From contig NZ_JYFC01000002.1 in assembly GCF_000938265.1 (NCBI RefSeq), forward strand, positions 62,001-126,000: 64,000 nucleotides of DNA, read 5' to 3'. The position numbers and the translations under genes were made by a program. This document shows, one piece after another, positions 8,042 through 15,541 of this stretch; position 1 is the stretch's first letter, and each line of letters opens with the position of its first letter. Below the pieces are notes generated by a model. The model saw only the letters and a program-made list of their open reading frames with translations. It made no database searches and was not told the DNA's origin. This DNA comes from Agreia bicolorata (GTDB lineage Bacteria > Actinomycetota > Actinomycetes > Actinomycetales > Microbacteriaceae).

Positions 8042-9213
8042 GCGCGGCTTCGGGCGGGCAGCGCGCCGGCTGGGCTGAGGCCCGCGAGGCCGCCTTCGCC
8101 GCCGGGTCGCCGTTGCCGCCGGTCTCCGTTCCGCTCTCCGCGGCGGTCGGGCGGGTTCTCGCCGAGCCCGTGATCGCGCTCTGCGACGTTCCGCACTACG
8201 CGTCGTCGGCGATGGATGGCTGGGCCGTTTGGGGGTCGGGTCCCTGGGTGCTGCGGGCTGCGGCTGAGGCTCGGGACGCCGCGCTCGGCGCGAATGAGGC
8301 GCGCGCGATCGTGACCGGTGGACTCATTCCCGAGGCTGCCGACGCGGTGCTGCGCAGCGAGGCGGGCGAGGTCGTCGGCGGCGAACTGCGGGCGTCGATC
8401 GAGCCGTTTGCCGGTCAGCACATCAGGCCTGCGGGCGAGGAGTTCCACCGAGGCGACGTGGCGATCGAGCCGGGCGTGCGGGTGAATCCCGCGCATATCG
8501 CGGTCGCCGCCGCGTGCGGAGCTGACGAGCTCGTCGTGCGGTCACGAGGCCGGGTGGCTCTTGTGCTCACGGGCGACGAGGTGGTGACCCACGGCATCCC
8601 GGGTCCCGGCGCCGTGCGAGACAGTTTCGGGCCGCAGCTGCCGGCATTTGTCGGCCTTCTGAGCGGCGAGGTCGTTCGCCAGGCCCGCGTGGGCGACAAC
8701 CTCGAGGTGCTCGCGAGCGCTCTATCTGCAGAGCCGACCGCCAGCGACGTGGTCATCACGACGGGTGGCACGGGCTCGTCGTCGGCAGACCACCTGCGCG
8801 CGGCACTCTCGCGGCTGGGCGCGAGCATCCTGATCGGCGGGGTCGAGATGCGTCCCGGCGGTCCGAGCCTGCTGGCCCGACTCGACGACGGGCGACTGCT
8901 GATCGGGCTCCCGGGCAATCCGCTCGCGGCGATGATGGGGCTGCTCACCCTGGCCGAGCCCGTGCTGGCCGCGCTGTCGGGTGGGCGAGTCGTCGAGCCG
9001 TCGCGCATCCGGTTGGCTCAGGCCGTGCCCCCGGGTCGCGGCGAGACGCGGCTCATTCCGTTCCGCGTCGACGGCGGGCACGCGCGGCCGAGCGCGTTCA
9101 TCGGGTCGGCGATGCTGCGGGGCCTCGCCGACGCATCCGGGGTGCTGGTCTGCTCGAGTGCGGGCGCCGAGGCCGGAGCCGAGCTGGAGTACCTGAGGCT
9201 TCCCTGGTCGTGA
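8038..9213 (+). CDS. moeA: Molybdopterin molybdotransferase MoeA
   Basis: A 391-residue MoeA protein that inserts molybdate into adenylated molybdopterin. Visible are the N-terminal AREAAFAAG, SAMDGWAVW, IVTGGLIPEAADAV, the central MoCF-binding TTGGTGSSSADHL and GLPGNPLAAM. The GTG start overlaps the DUF6457 stop (GTGA). It is slightly shorter than typical MoeA, mainly through compact loops after residue 50. It completes the local Mo-cofactor operon that serves the FdhF-like enzyme. Confidence 0.9.
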   Translation: MSAASGGQRAGWAEAREAAFAAGSPLPPVSVPLSAAVGRVLAEPVIALCDVPHYASSAMDGWAVWGSGPWVLRAAAEARDAALGANEARAIVTGGLIPEAADAVLRSEAGEVVGGELRASIEPFAGQHIRPAGEEFHRGDVAIEPGVRVNPAHIAVAAACGADELVVRSRGRVALVLTGDEVVTHGIPGPGAVRDSFGPQLPAFVGLLSGEVVRQARVGDNLEVLASALSAEPTASDVVITTGGTGSSSADHLRAALSRLGASILIGGVEMRPGGPSLLARLDDGRLLIGLPGNPLAAMMGLLTLAEPVLAALSGGRVVEPSRIRLAQAVPPGRGETRLIPFRVDGGHARPSAFIGSAMLRGLADASGVLVCSSAGAEAGAELEYLRLPWS

Positions 9214-9228
9214 CCGGCCGTCTGGTGC

Positions 9229-10524
9229 TCAGGCGTCGCGCGGGCCGCCATCCGTGCCGCGCAGCCGGGCAACCGCGGTCATCGCGTGGTAGATCACGAT
9301 GGCGGCGACCGTGCCGAGCGCGATGCCGTTGAAGGTGACCGAGCCGGCGTTCAGGGTGAAGTCGGCGATGCCGATGATCAGCGCCGTCGCTGCCGTGAAC
9401 TGGTTGACGGGCTTCGAGAAGTCGACTTTGTTGTCGAGCCAGATCTTCACGCCGATGATGCCGATCAGGCCGTAGAGGGCCGTCGTCACGCCACCGAGCA
9501 CGCCGGCCGGGATCGTGTTGATGACGGCGCCGACCTTGGGCGAGAGTCCGAGGAGGATGGCGACGGCGCCGGCGATCCAGTACGCGGCGGTGGAGTAGAT
9601 GCGGGTCGCGGCCATCACGCCGATGTTCTCGCCGTACGTAGTGGTTCCCGATCCGCCGCCGAAGCCGGCGAGTACCGTGCCCAGGCCATCGGCCAGCAGG
9701 GCGCGGCCAGTGAGCCTGTTCACTTCGGGCGACTCGGTCATCTGGGCGACCCCGCGGATGTGGCCCACGTTTTCGGCGACGAGCACCAGCACGACCGGGA
9801 GGAAGGCGGGGAGCACGCCCCAGACCGCGGAGTCGGCGAACGGGTTCGCCGGGAGGGCGAACTGGGGGAGTCCCACCCAGGCGGCGTCGCCGACCGTCGA
9901 GAAGTCGACCTCACCCGCGATGACGGCGGCGATGTAGCCCACAACGACGCCGATGAAGATCGACAGGCGGGCGAGCATGCCCTTGAACAGCACGGTCGAG
10001 AAGATCACCGCGGCCAGGGTGATGAGCGCCGTGAGGGGAGCGAGCTGGAAGTTGTTCTTCGCGGCGGGCGCCAGGTTGAAGCCGATGAGGGCCACGATCG
10101 CACCCGAGACGACGGGCGGCATGAGTGCGTTGATCCAGCCGATGCCGGTGATGAGAACCACCACGCCGACCAGGGCGAGAAGCGCGCCGACGGCGAGGAT
10201 GCCGAAGAGAGCGCCGCCCATGCCCGTGCTCGCGACGGCCGCCGTGATCGGGGCGATGAACGCGAACGAGGAGCCCAGGTAGCTCGGAAGCCGGTTCTTC
10301 GTGATCAGCAGGAACAGCAGGGTGCCGATGCCGGAGAAGAGCAGCGTCGTCGCGGGAGGGAAGCCGGTGAGCACCGGAACCAGGAAGGTCGCGCCGAACA
10401 TAGCGACGACATGCTGGCCGCCGAGGCCGATCATGCGGGGCCAGGTGAGCCGCTCACCCGGCTTGACCACGGCATCCGCTTCGACGTTCTTGCCGTCGCC
10501 GTGAAGTGTCCAGAGTTGTGCCAT
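9229..10524 (-). CDS. Uracil-xanthine permease (NCS2 family, UraA-like)
   Basis: A 431-residue membrane protein with about 12-14 hydrophobic segments. The signatures are GLGGQHVVAMFGATFLVP near residue 40 and the NCS2 motif ENVGHIRGVAQMTES, followed by GLGTVLAGFGGGSGTTTYGENIG, which carries the substrate-binding Glu and the conserved NxG. The family imports uracil, xanthine or other nucleobases with protons. The exact base cannot be assigned, though the neighbouring Mo-cofactor genes would suit a purine. The start MAQLWTLHGDGKN was chosen by homology. The reading frame stays open far upstream, but only as antisense of the next gene. Confidence 0.9.
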   Translation of the reverse strand: MAQLWTLHGDGKNVEADAVVKPGERLTWPRMIGLGGQHVVAMFGATFLVPVLTGFPPATTLLFSGIGTLLFLLITKNRLPSYLGSSFAFIAPITAAVASTGMGGALFGILAVGALLALVGVVVLITGIGWINALMPPVVSGAIVALIGFNLAPAAKNNFQLAPLTALITLAAVIFSTVLFKGMLARLSIFIGVVVGYIAAVIAGEVDFSTVGDAAWVGLPQFALPANPFADSAVWGVLPAFLPVVLVLVAENVGHIRGVAQMTESPEVNRLTGRALLADGLGTVLAGFGGGSGTTTYGENIGVMAATRIYSTAAYWIAGAVAILLGLSPKVGAVINTIPAGVLGGVTTALYGLIGIIGVKIWLDNKVDFSKPVNQFTAATALIIGIADFTLNAGSVTFNGIALGTVAAIVIYHAMTAVARLRGTDGGPRDA

Positions 10525-10647
10525 GTTCGTTCGTTTCCCTTGCCCGGCTGCTCGCCGGTTGTTGCGTGCCCGTCGGTGAGCTCCCTCGAGACTAGTGGCC
10601 GAGCGCATGGGAGGATGGGCGCATGACCGAGGCACAGGGAGCAGCTC

Positions 10648-12309
10648 GTGGCTAATCCGATCGCCGCAGCCGTCGGAACGCGGCTCGAGCGCTACCGGGA
10701 GATCGCCAGTGTGCTGAGTCGGCACGGGCTCAGCTTCATCATCGGCGCAACCGGGCTCGACCGCTTCGAGCCGGCCGCGCAGGAGCAGACGCGAGCCAGC
10801 AATCCCGAGAACCTCCGACGGGCGCTCGAAGAACTCGGCCCGACGTTCGTGAAGCTCGGTCAGGTGCTCTCGACGCGCTCCGACGTCCTGCCTCCTGCCT
10901 ACCTCACCGAACTTGCGAAGCTGCAAGACAGGGCGCCGGTCGTGCCGGCCGCCGTCATCAAGCGCCTCATCGTCGAGGAGCTCGGCGATCAGCCGGACAA
11001 AGTGTTCGCGAGCTTCCAGCTCAAGCCGCTCGCCAGCGCCTCGATAGGTCAAGCACACCTGGCCACGCTGCACGACGGAACCGAGGTCGTCGTCAAGGTT
11101 CAGCGCCCCGACATCGCCACGAATATCGCCATCGACCTCGAGATTCTGCACACGCTCGCCGTGCGGGCATCGCGGCAGTGGAAGCTGGCCGCCGATTACA
11201 ACATCACCGGAATCACTGACGAGTTCGCGCGAACGCTGCGCGAGGAACTCGACTACACGCACGAGGGTCGCAACGCCGAGACCTTCGCCGCGAACTTCGC
11301 GGGTGACGACACCATCCAGATTCCCCGTGTGTTCTGGGACACGAGCACGACCCGCGTACTGACTCTCGAACGCATCACCGGCATCAAGGTCGACGATCTC
11401 GTGGCTCTGGATGCGGCGGGAATCGACCGCCGCGGCATCGTCGTCCATGCGGTCGATGCGATTGCTCAGATGGTTTTCGTCGACGGCGTCTTTCACGCCG
11501 ATCCGCACCCCGGCAACCTCTTCGTCGAGGCGAGCGGGCGCATCGGTCTGATCGACTTCGGCATGGTCGGCCAGATCGACGACACACTGCGCGGTCAACT
11601 CGCCGACCTGTTCATGGCGCTGAGCAGACACGACCCCGATCGCATGGCCTCCGCGCTCATGGCCCTGTCGAGTTCGAAGTCCTCGATAGATCAAGAGTCG
11701 TTGCGGGCAGACCTCGTGGGTTTCATCGACATCTATCGAGGCAAGGGTCTCGGCGAGGTCGACACGGCCGCGCTCATCAACAAGCTGCTCGCCGTTCTGC
11801 GACACAACCGGCTGCAGCTGCAACCGTCGATCGTGATGCTGTTGCGCATGCTGCTGATGGTCGAGGGCATGGGTGTGCTGCTCGATCCGACATTCAACCT
11901 GGGGGATGCGCTCAAGCCGTATGCGACGAAGCTCGCGCTGTCGAAGTTCTCGCCCGCAGCGATAGCGAGGCGTCTCGCGGCAGCAGGACTCGAGGCGGCG
12001 GAGCTCGGAATCGAGCTGCCCGACAAGATCCGCAAGGTGTTCGACGTGATCGACCGCAACGGCATCGAGGTGCACCTGCGCGCATCCGAGCTCGACCCGC
12101 TGGTGGCGCGCGTCGAGAGGGTGGGCAACCGTGTGGTGGCCGGGGTGATCGCGGCCGCGTTCATCCGGGGTATCGGCGAGCTCGCCGTGAGCGACCGCAA
12201 GCGCTTCGGCCACTGGAGCGGCCCGCTGATGGGCATCGGTCTGGGCGCGAGCGGCGCCCTGAGTGCGTACATCGCACTGACCTCAATGCGCAGGCGCCGA
12301 CAGAACTGA
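10648..12309 (+). CDS. ABC1/AarF (UbiB-like) family atypical kinase
   Basis: A 553-residue protein of the UbiB/COQ8 family. It has the Ala-rich loop KPLASASIGQAHLA, the lysine of VVVKVQRPDI, FHADPHPGNLF (catalytic Asp and Asn) and LIDFGMVG (DFG), and two C-terminal hydrophobic segments after about residue 490. Relatives regulate isoprenoid-quinone biosynthesis or lipid homeostasis through weak ATPase activity at the membrane. The GTG start has AGGGAG seven bases upstream. It is divergent from the permease gene. Confidence 0.9.
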   Translation: MANPIAAAVGTRLERYREIASVLSRHGLSFIIGATGLDRFEPAAQEQTRASNPENLRRALEELGPTFVKLGQVLSTRSDVLPPAYLTELAKLQDRAPVVPAAVIKRLIVEELGDQPDKVFASFQLKPLASASIGQAHLATLHDGTEVVVKVQRPDIATNIAIDLEILHTLAVRASRQWKLAADYNITGITDEFARTLREELDYTHEGRNAETFAANFAGDDTIQIPRVFWDTSTTRVLTLERITGIKVDDLVALDAAGIDRRGIVVHAVDAIAQMVFVDGVFHADPHPGNLFVEASGRIGLIDFGMVGQIDDTLRGQLADLFMALSRHDPDRMASALMALSSSKSSIDQESLRADLVGFIDIYRGKGLGEVDTAALINKLLAVLRHNRLQLQPSIVMLLRMLLMVEGMGVLLDPTFNLGDALKPYATKLALSKFSPAAIARRLAAAGLEAAELGIELPDKIRKVFDVIDRNGIEVHLRASELDPLVARVERVGNRVVAGVIAAAFIRGIGELAVSDRKRFGHWSGPLMGIGLGASGALSAYIALTSMRRRRQN

Positions 12310-12387
12310 GCCCCGCGGTGGGTTGAGGTCGGCTCAACTCACTAAAGTGGCCACATAGCCATTGGTCGCGACATCGGGGGCAAGCGC

Positions 12388-13674
12388 ATGGCGAACTATC
12401 TGATCTGCAGCACACCGGTGCACCACCATGTGACGCCCATGATCGCGATCGGGGCGCACCTCGTGTCGCGTGGCAACCGAGTGATCATGATGACCGGCAC
12501 ACGATTCGCGGAGAAGATCGAGCGCGCGGGCATGGAGTTCGTCGCATTCGAGGGCCGCGCCGATTTCGACGACCGCGACGTGCCGAGCTATCTTCCCTAC
12601 CGTGACCGGTACCGAGGGCTGGCTCAGACGCAGTACGACATCCAGAACATCTTCGTCAAGACGATCCCCGCGCAGTTCCGCTCGGTGCGTGACGTGATGC
12701 AGCGTGAGCGGATCGACGCAGTGCTCGTCGACGGCGCCTTCGGAGGCATCTCGCCGGTGCTCCTCTCGAGTGCGCCGAGGCCACCGATCCTGGCGATCGG
12801 AGTGGTCTCCTTCACTCAGCTGAGCCGTGACACTGCGCCCGCCGGATTCGCCATGGCGCCGTCGTCGACCTCGTTGGGTCGCGTGCGCAACCACGTTCTC
12901 AACGCCCTCGCGCGCTCCGTGCTCTTTCGCCGCACCCAGCGCGCGGCGCAGGAGGCGCTCGTCGAGATCGGCTCGCCCAAAACATCGCTGTTCGTGATGG
13001 ACATCTCAAGCGCCTTCGACCGTTTTCTCCAGCTCGGCCCACCGGCCCTCGAGTATCCACGCAGCGATCTCTCGCCGAACGTGCGCTTCGTCGGTTCGCT
13101 GCCCGCCGAGGGCAGTGCCCCTCTGCCCGAGTGGTGGAGCGATCTCGACGGTTCTCGTGCCGTTGTCTACGTCAGCCAGGGAACGATAGACAACCGCAAC
13201 TTCGATCGGCTCATCAGGCCCACGATCTCCGCGCTTGCGAACGACGACGTGCTCGTCGTGGTCTCGACAGGAGGCCGTGCCGCTGAGAGCCTCGGCGAGG
13301 TTCCCTCGAACGTGCGGGTCGCCGAGTCGCTGCCCTATGACAGACTGCTGCCGCTCACTGATGTCTTCGTCACGAATGGCGACTACAGCGAGGTGCTGGC
13401 CGCGGTCGCCGCCGGCACTCCCCTCGTGGTCGCGGGCGACACCGAAGACAAGCCGGAGGTCGCGGCGCGCGTCAGCTGGTCGGGTGCGGGTCTCAATCTG
13501 CGCACCGGCACTCCATCTCCGGATGCCGTAGGTTCGGCCGTGCGCGCCGTGGTGGCCGATGAGCGCTACCGTGCGCGGGTGCGCCGGTTGGCAGAGGAGT
13601 TGGCCGAGCTAGACACGCTGCGCATCATCGAGGAGGAACTGGCGACGGCTGTGGCTGGACGGTCAGCGCGCTGA
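12388..13674 (+). CDS. UGT/MGT-type glycosyltransferase (GT1-like)
   Basis: A 428-residue GT-B fold protein. The N-terminal half starts YLICSTPVHHHVTPMIAIGAHL (acceptor domain). The C-terminal half has VVYVSQGTIDN, VRVAESLPYDRLLP and TNGDYSEVLAAVAAGTPLVV, the position of the nucleotide-sugar binding THGG...E box. The usual His-Gly-Gly is replaced by Asn-Gly-Asp, so donor binding may differ. Related enzymes glycosylate lipids, macrolides or other small molecules. The acceptor is unknown. A GGGGGC stretch about ten bases before the ATG is the only ribosome-site candidate. Confidence 0.82.
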   Translation: MANYLICSTPVHHHVTPMIAIGAHLVSRGNRVIMMTGTRFAEKIERAGMEFVAFEGRADFDDRDVPSYLPYRDRYRGLAQTQYDIQNIFVKTIPAQFRSVRDVMQRERIDAVLVDGAFGGISPVLLSSAPRPPILAIGVVSFTQLSRDTAPAGFAMAPSSTSLGRVRNHVLNALARSVLFRRTQRAAQEALVEIGSPKTSLFVMDISSAFDRFLQLGPPALEYPRSDLSPNVRFVGSLPAEGSAPLPEWWSDLDGSRAVVYVSQGTIDNRNFDRLIRPTISALANDDVLVVVSTGGRAAESLGEVPSNVRVAESLPYDRLLPLTDVFVTNGDYSEVLAAVAAGTPLVVAGDTEDKPEVAARVSWSGAGLNLRTGTPSPDAVGSAVRAVVADERYRARVRRLAEELAELDTLRIIEEELATAVAGRSAR

Positions 13675-14496
13675 GTTCGGCCTGAAGTCCACGCCGTTGT
13701 TCACTACGAAGACGAGCAGGAGGCCCACCGCGACGAGACAGAGCAGAGCGGCTGTCGGCTTGCGAAAGCGCAAGAACTCGTTGACTATGCGTACCTTTCC
13801 CTTGAATGGGTAGAACAGCGGCGCGAAGATTCCGGATGCCGCAACCCCGATGAGCGTGTCGCTCACCATCTCGATGGCATGGCTGCGTGTCGTGAACGTG
13901 AAGGTCAGTGCGTAGACGAAGACGAGCGCGGCGGTGCCCGCGGCCCACGACCCGATGCCGAGGGAGCGCATGGAGCTGACGGAGCCGTCGGCGTAGGCCG
14001 TGACCCGGGTGGCGAAGAGGCGGGCGAGCGCCACGGTTCCCGCCGCGCCGACCCCGAATCCGATCCAGTAGAGCGAGGGAGGGGCGTCGAACCAGAAAAG
14101 CAGGGTCGCCGCGTCGCCCGCACCGGTGAAGGGCGCCAGCAGTAGCGAACTGAAGACGAGTTGAACGCTGATGAAGCCGAGCCAGGTGACGAACAGGCGG
14201 GTGATGCCGGCTCCCCAGATGCGGGCCGCGAAGATGAGCGCGAGGCCCATGACGAGGCTCGTGATCGCGGCGACGGTGGAGGCGAGAATGAGCGTCTGGG
14301 TCTGCGTGATATCGAATTCGACGTAGCTCGGGTAGAGCGTCGCCCGGGATTGCAGCGCGATGGCCGTTACGAAGCGTGCCAGCTCGTGCACGGTGACGGC
14401 CACGATTCCGGCGAGCACGAAGGCCACCGCGCCGTTGAACCAGAGGGTCGTCGAGGGTGCCGGCGTATCGATGCCGGACGCTCTCGTCGAGCTCAC
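13663..14496 (-). CDS. Membrane protein with a degenerate M50-like HELAR motif
   Basis: A 277-residue protein with about seven hydrophobic segments. The first segment ends VTVHELARFVTA, which recalls the HExxH helix of site-2 (M50) proteases, but the second zinc His is Arg. No clear LDG motif is seen; GAGDAATLLFW is the only comparable loop. It could be an inactive M50 relative or an unrelated membrane protein. The GTG start overlaps the stop of the LON-domain gene (GTGA), so the two are co-translated. The 3' end overlaps the end of the convergent glycosyltransferase gene by 12 bp. Confidence 0.75.
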   Translation of the reverse strand: MSSTRASGIDTPAPSTTLWFNGAVAFVLAGIVAVTVHELARFVTAIALQSRATLYPSYVEFDITQTQTLILASTVAAITSLVMGLALIFAARIWGAGITRLFVTWLGFISVQLVFSSLLLAPFTGAGDAATLLFWFDAPPSLYWIGFGVGAAGTVALARLFATRVTAYADGSVSSMRSLGIGSWAAGTAALVFVYALTFTFTTRSHAIEMVSDTLIGVAASGIFAPLFYPFKGKVRIVNEFLRFRKPTAALLCLVAVGLLLVFVVNNGVDFRPNSAR

Positions 14497-15164
14497 CTGT
14501 TCTCCTCGAAGTCGTCGCCCGGAAGGCCGTCCGATCCGTTTGGACCGGGGCCGGTCGACCAGGCTGAGGCGAACGAATCGGCCGCATCCGTCGCCCGTTC
14601 GAGAACGGCCGTCAGCAGTTCCTCCATCGAGATCGCCCCGAGAAAGGAGAGTTGGTCGAGCTCGCCGACGGGCGCGATGCCCGCGAGCTGCCAGCAGGCC
14701 TCGAGCGGGTCGCTCGAAAGCTCGACGACGGATGCCCACCGCTGCTCGGTGAATTCGCTCGCCACCGCGAGGGCCCGGCGCACGGCCTGCTCGGTGTCGT
14801 CGCGTAGCGATCGCAGTGATTCGTCCCAGACGAGTGGCTCGAGAAAGCGGATCTCGGCGCGCGGATACGGATCGTCGTCGAGCCAGCCGGTCACCTCGAA
14901 CCGGGAACCGCCCTCGGCATTCACTGCCACGAATCCCTCGCCGCCCGCCATCTCGCTGATCAGCGCCAGGGTTCCGAGCTGAAAGCGGTGCTCGCCGCCG
15001 CCCACCTCCTGGCCGCGCTCGATCAGAACGACGCCGAACTGCGGCTGCTCGGCCTCGAGCATGTGCGCGAGCATCACGAGGTAGCGCTCTTCGAAGAGTC
15101 GCAGCGACACCGGCATGTAGGGAAAGAGCACCGTGCCGAGAGGGAACATGGGGATCTCGGGCAT
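14493..15164 (-). CDS. LON N-terminal (substrate-binding) domain protein
   Basis: A 223-residue protein starting PEIPMFPLGTVLFPYMPVSLRLFEERY, the typical opening of the PUA-like Lon N-terminal domain, with RGQEVGGGEHRFQLGTLALI further on. It has no AAA+ or protease domain, so it belongs to the standalone LonN proteins, which probably bind proteins or peptides. It is translationally coupled to the downstream membrane protein with the HELAR motif, hinting at a joint proteostasis role. Confidence 0.87.
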   Translation of the reverse strand: MPEIPMFPLGTVLFPYMPVSLRLFEERYLVMLAHMLEAEQPQFGVVLIERGQEVGGGEHRFQLGTLALISEMAGGEGFVAVNAEGGSRFEVTGWLDDDPYPRAEIRFLEPLVWDESLRSLRDDTEQAVRRALAVASEFTEQRWASVVELSSDPLEACWQLAGIAPVGELDQLSFLGAISMEELLTAVLERATDAADSFASAWSTGPGPNGSDGLPGDDFEENR

Positions 15165-15231
15165 GGGTCAAGACAACCACGGCGCACCTGGGTTGCCAAT
15201 GGGATTGCGCCCGTCGCGATGAGCGCCAGGC

Positions 15232-15537
15232 TTAGTATCTGCTGAGATCTATCTCCACTGTGACCGTGGCGGTGTCTCCGACGGCGATCCCTTCTGCCAA
15301 CCGCACCGTCTTCTTCACCGGCAGCACGTAGGGGCCGCCGCCGGATTCGGGAAAGATCGACGTTGTCCAGGTGGTCGAGCCGATGGTGGCCGTGACGTAC
15401 ACGGAGCCGAATCCCGGTCGCGGTACCGAGGTGCGTTCGCGGATCTCGTCTGAGGCATCGAGGGGCAGGCTCACGAAGACCCAGGCGTTCGTCGACGGCA
15501 ACGAGTAGAGCTGCGCGTCGAAGATCACGGGCTTCAT
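15232..15537 (-). CDS. DUF1905 domain-containing protein
   Basis: A 101-residue, mostly beta-strand protein. The sequence AWVFVSLPLDASDEIRE, GFGSVYVTATIGSTTWTTSIFP and YVLPVKKTVR with VGDTATVTVEID matches the small DUF1905 family, which often occurs fused to YdeI-like domains. Function is unknown. It lies four bases past the end of the copper ATPase gene, in the same direction, and could be co-transcribed with it. Confidence 0.85.
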   Translation of the reverse strand: MKPVIFDAQLYSLPSTNAWVFVSLPLDASDEIRERTSVPRPGFGSVYVTATIGSTTWTTSIFPESGGGPYVLPVKKTVRLAEGIAVGDTATVTVEIDLSRY

Positions 15538-15541
15538 GCGG

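Noticed and set aside
10525-12213. Long open frame running upstream of the permease gene on the minus strand
   Set aside because: It is antisense of the ABC1 kinase gene. Its sequence is low-complexity and charged with no domain, while the opposite strand has full kinase motifs. Permease homology starts at 10524.
14400-14496. HELAR considered as an active zinc-protease site
   Set aside because: The second His ligand is Arg and no LDG motif is visible, so proteolytic activity is not claimed.
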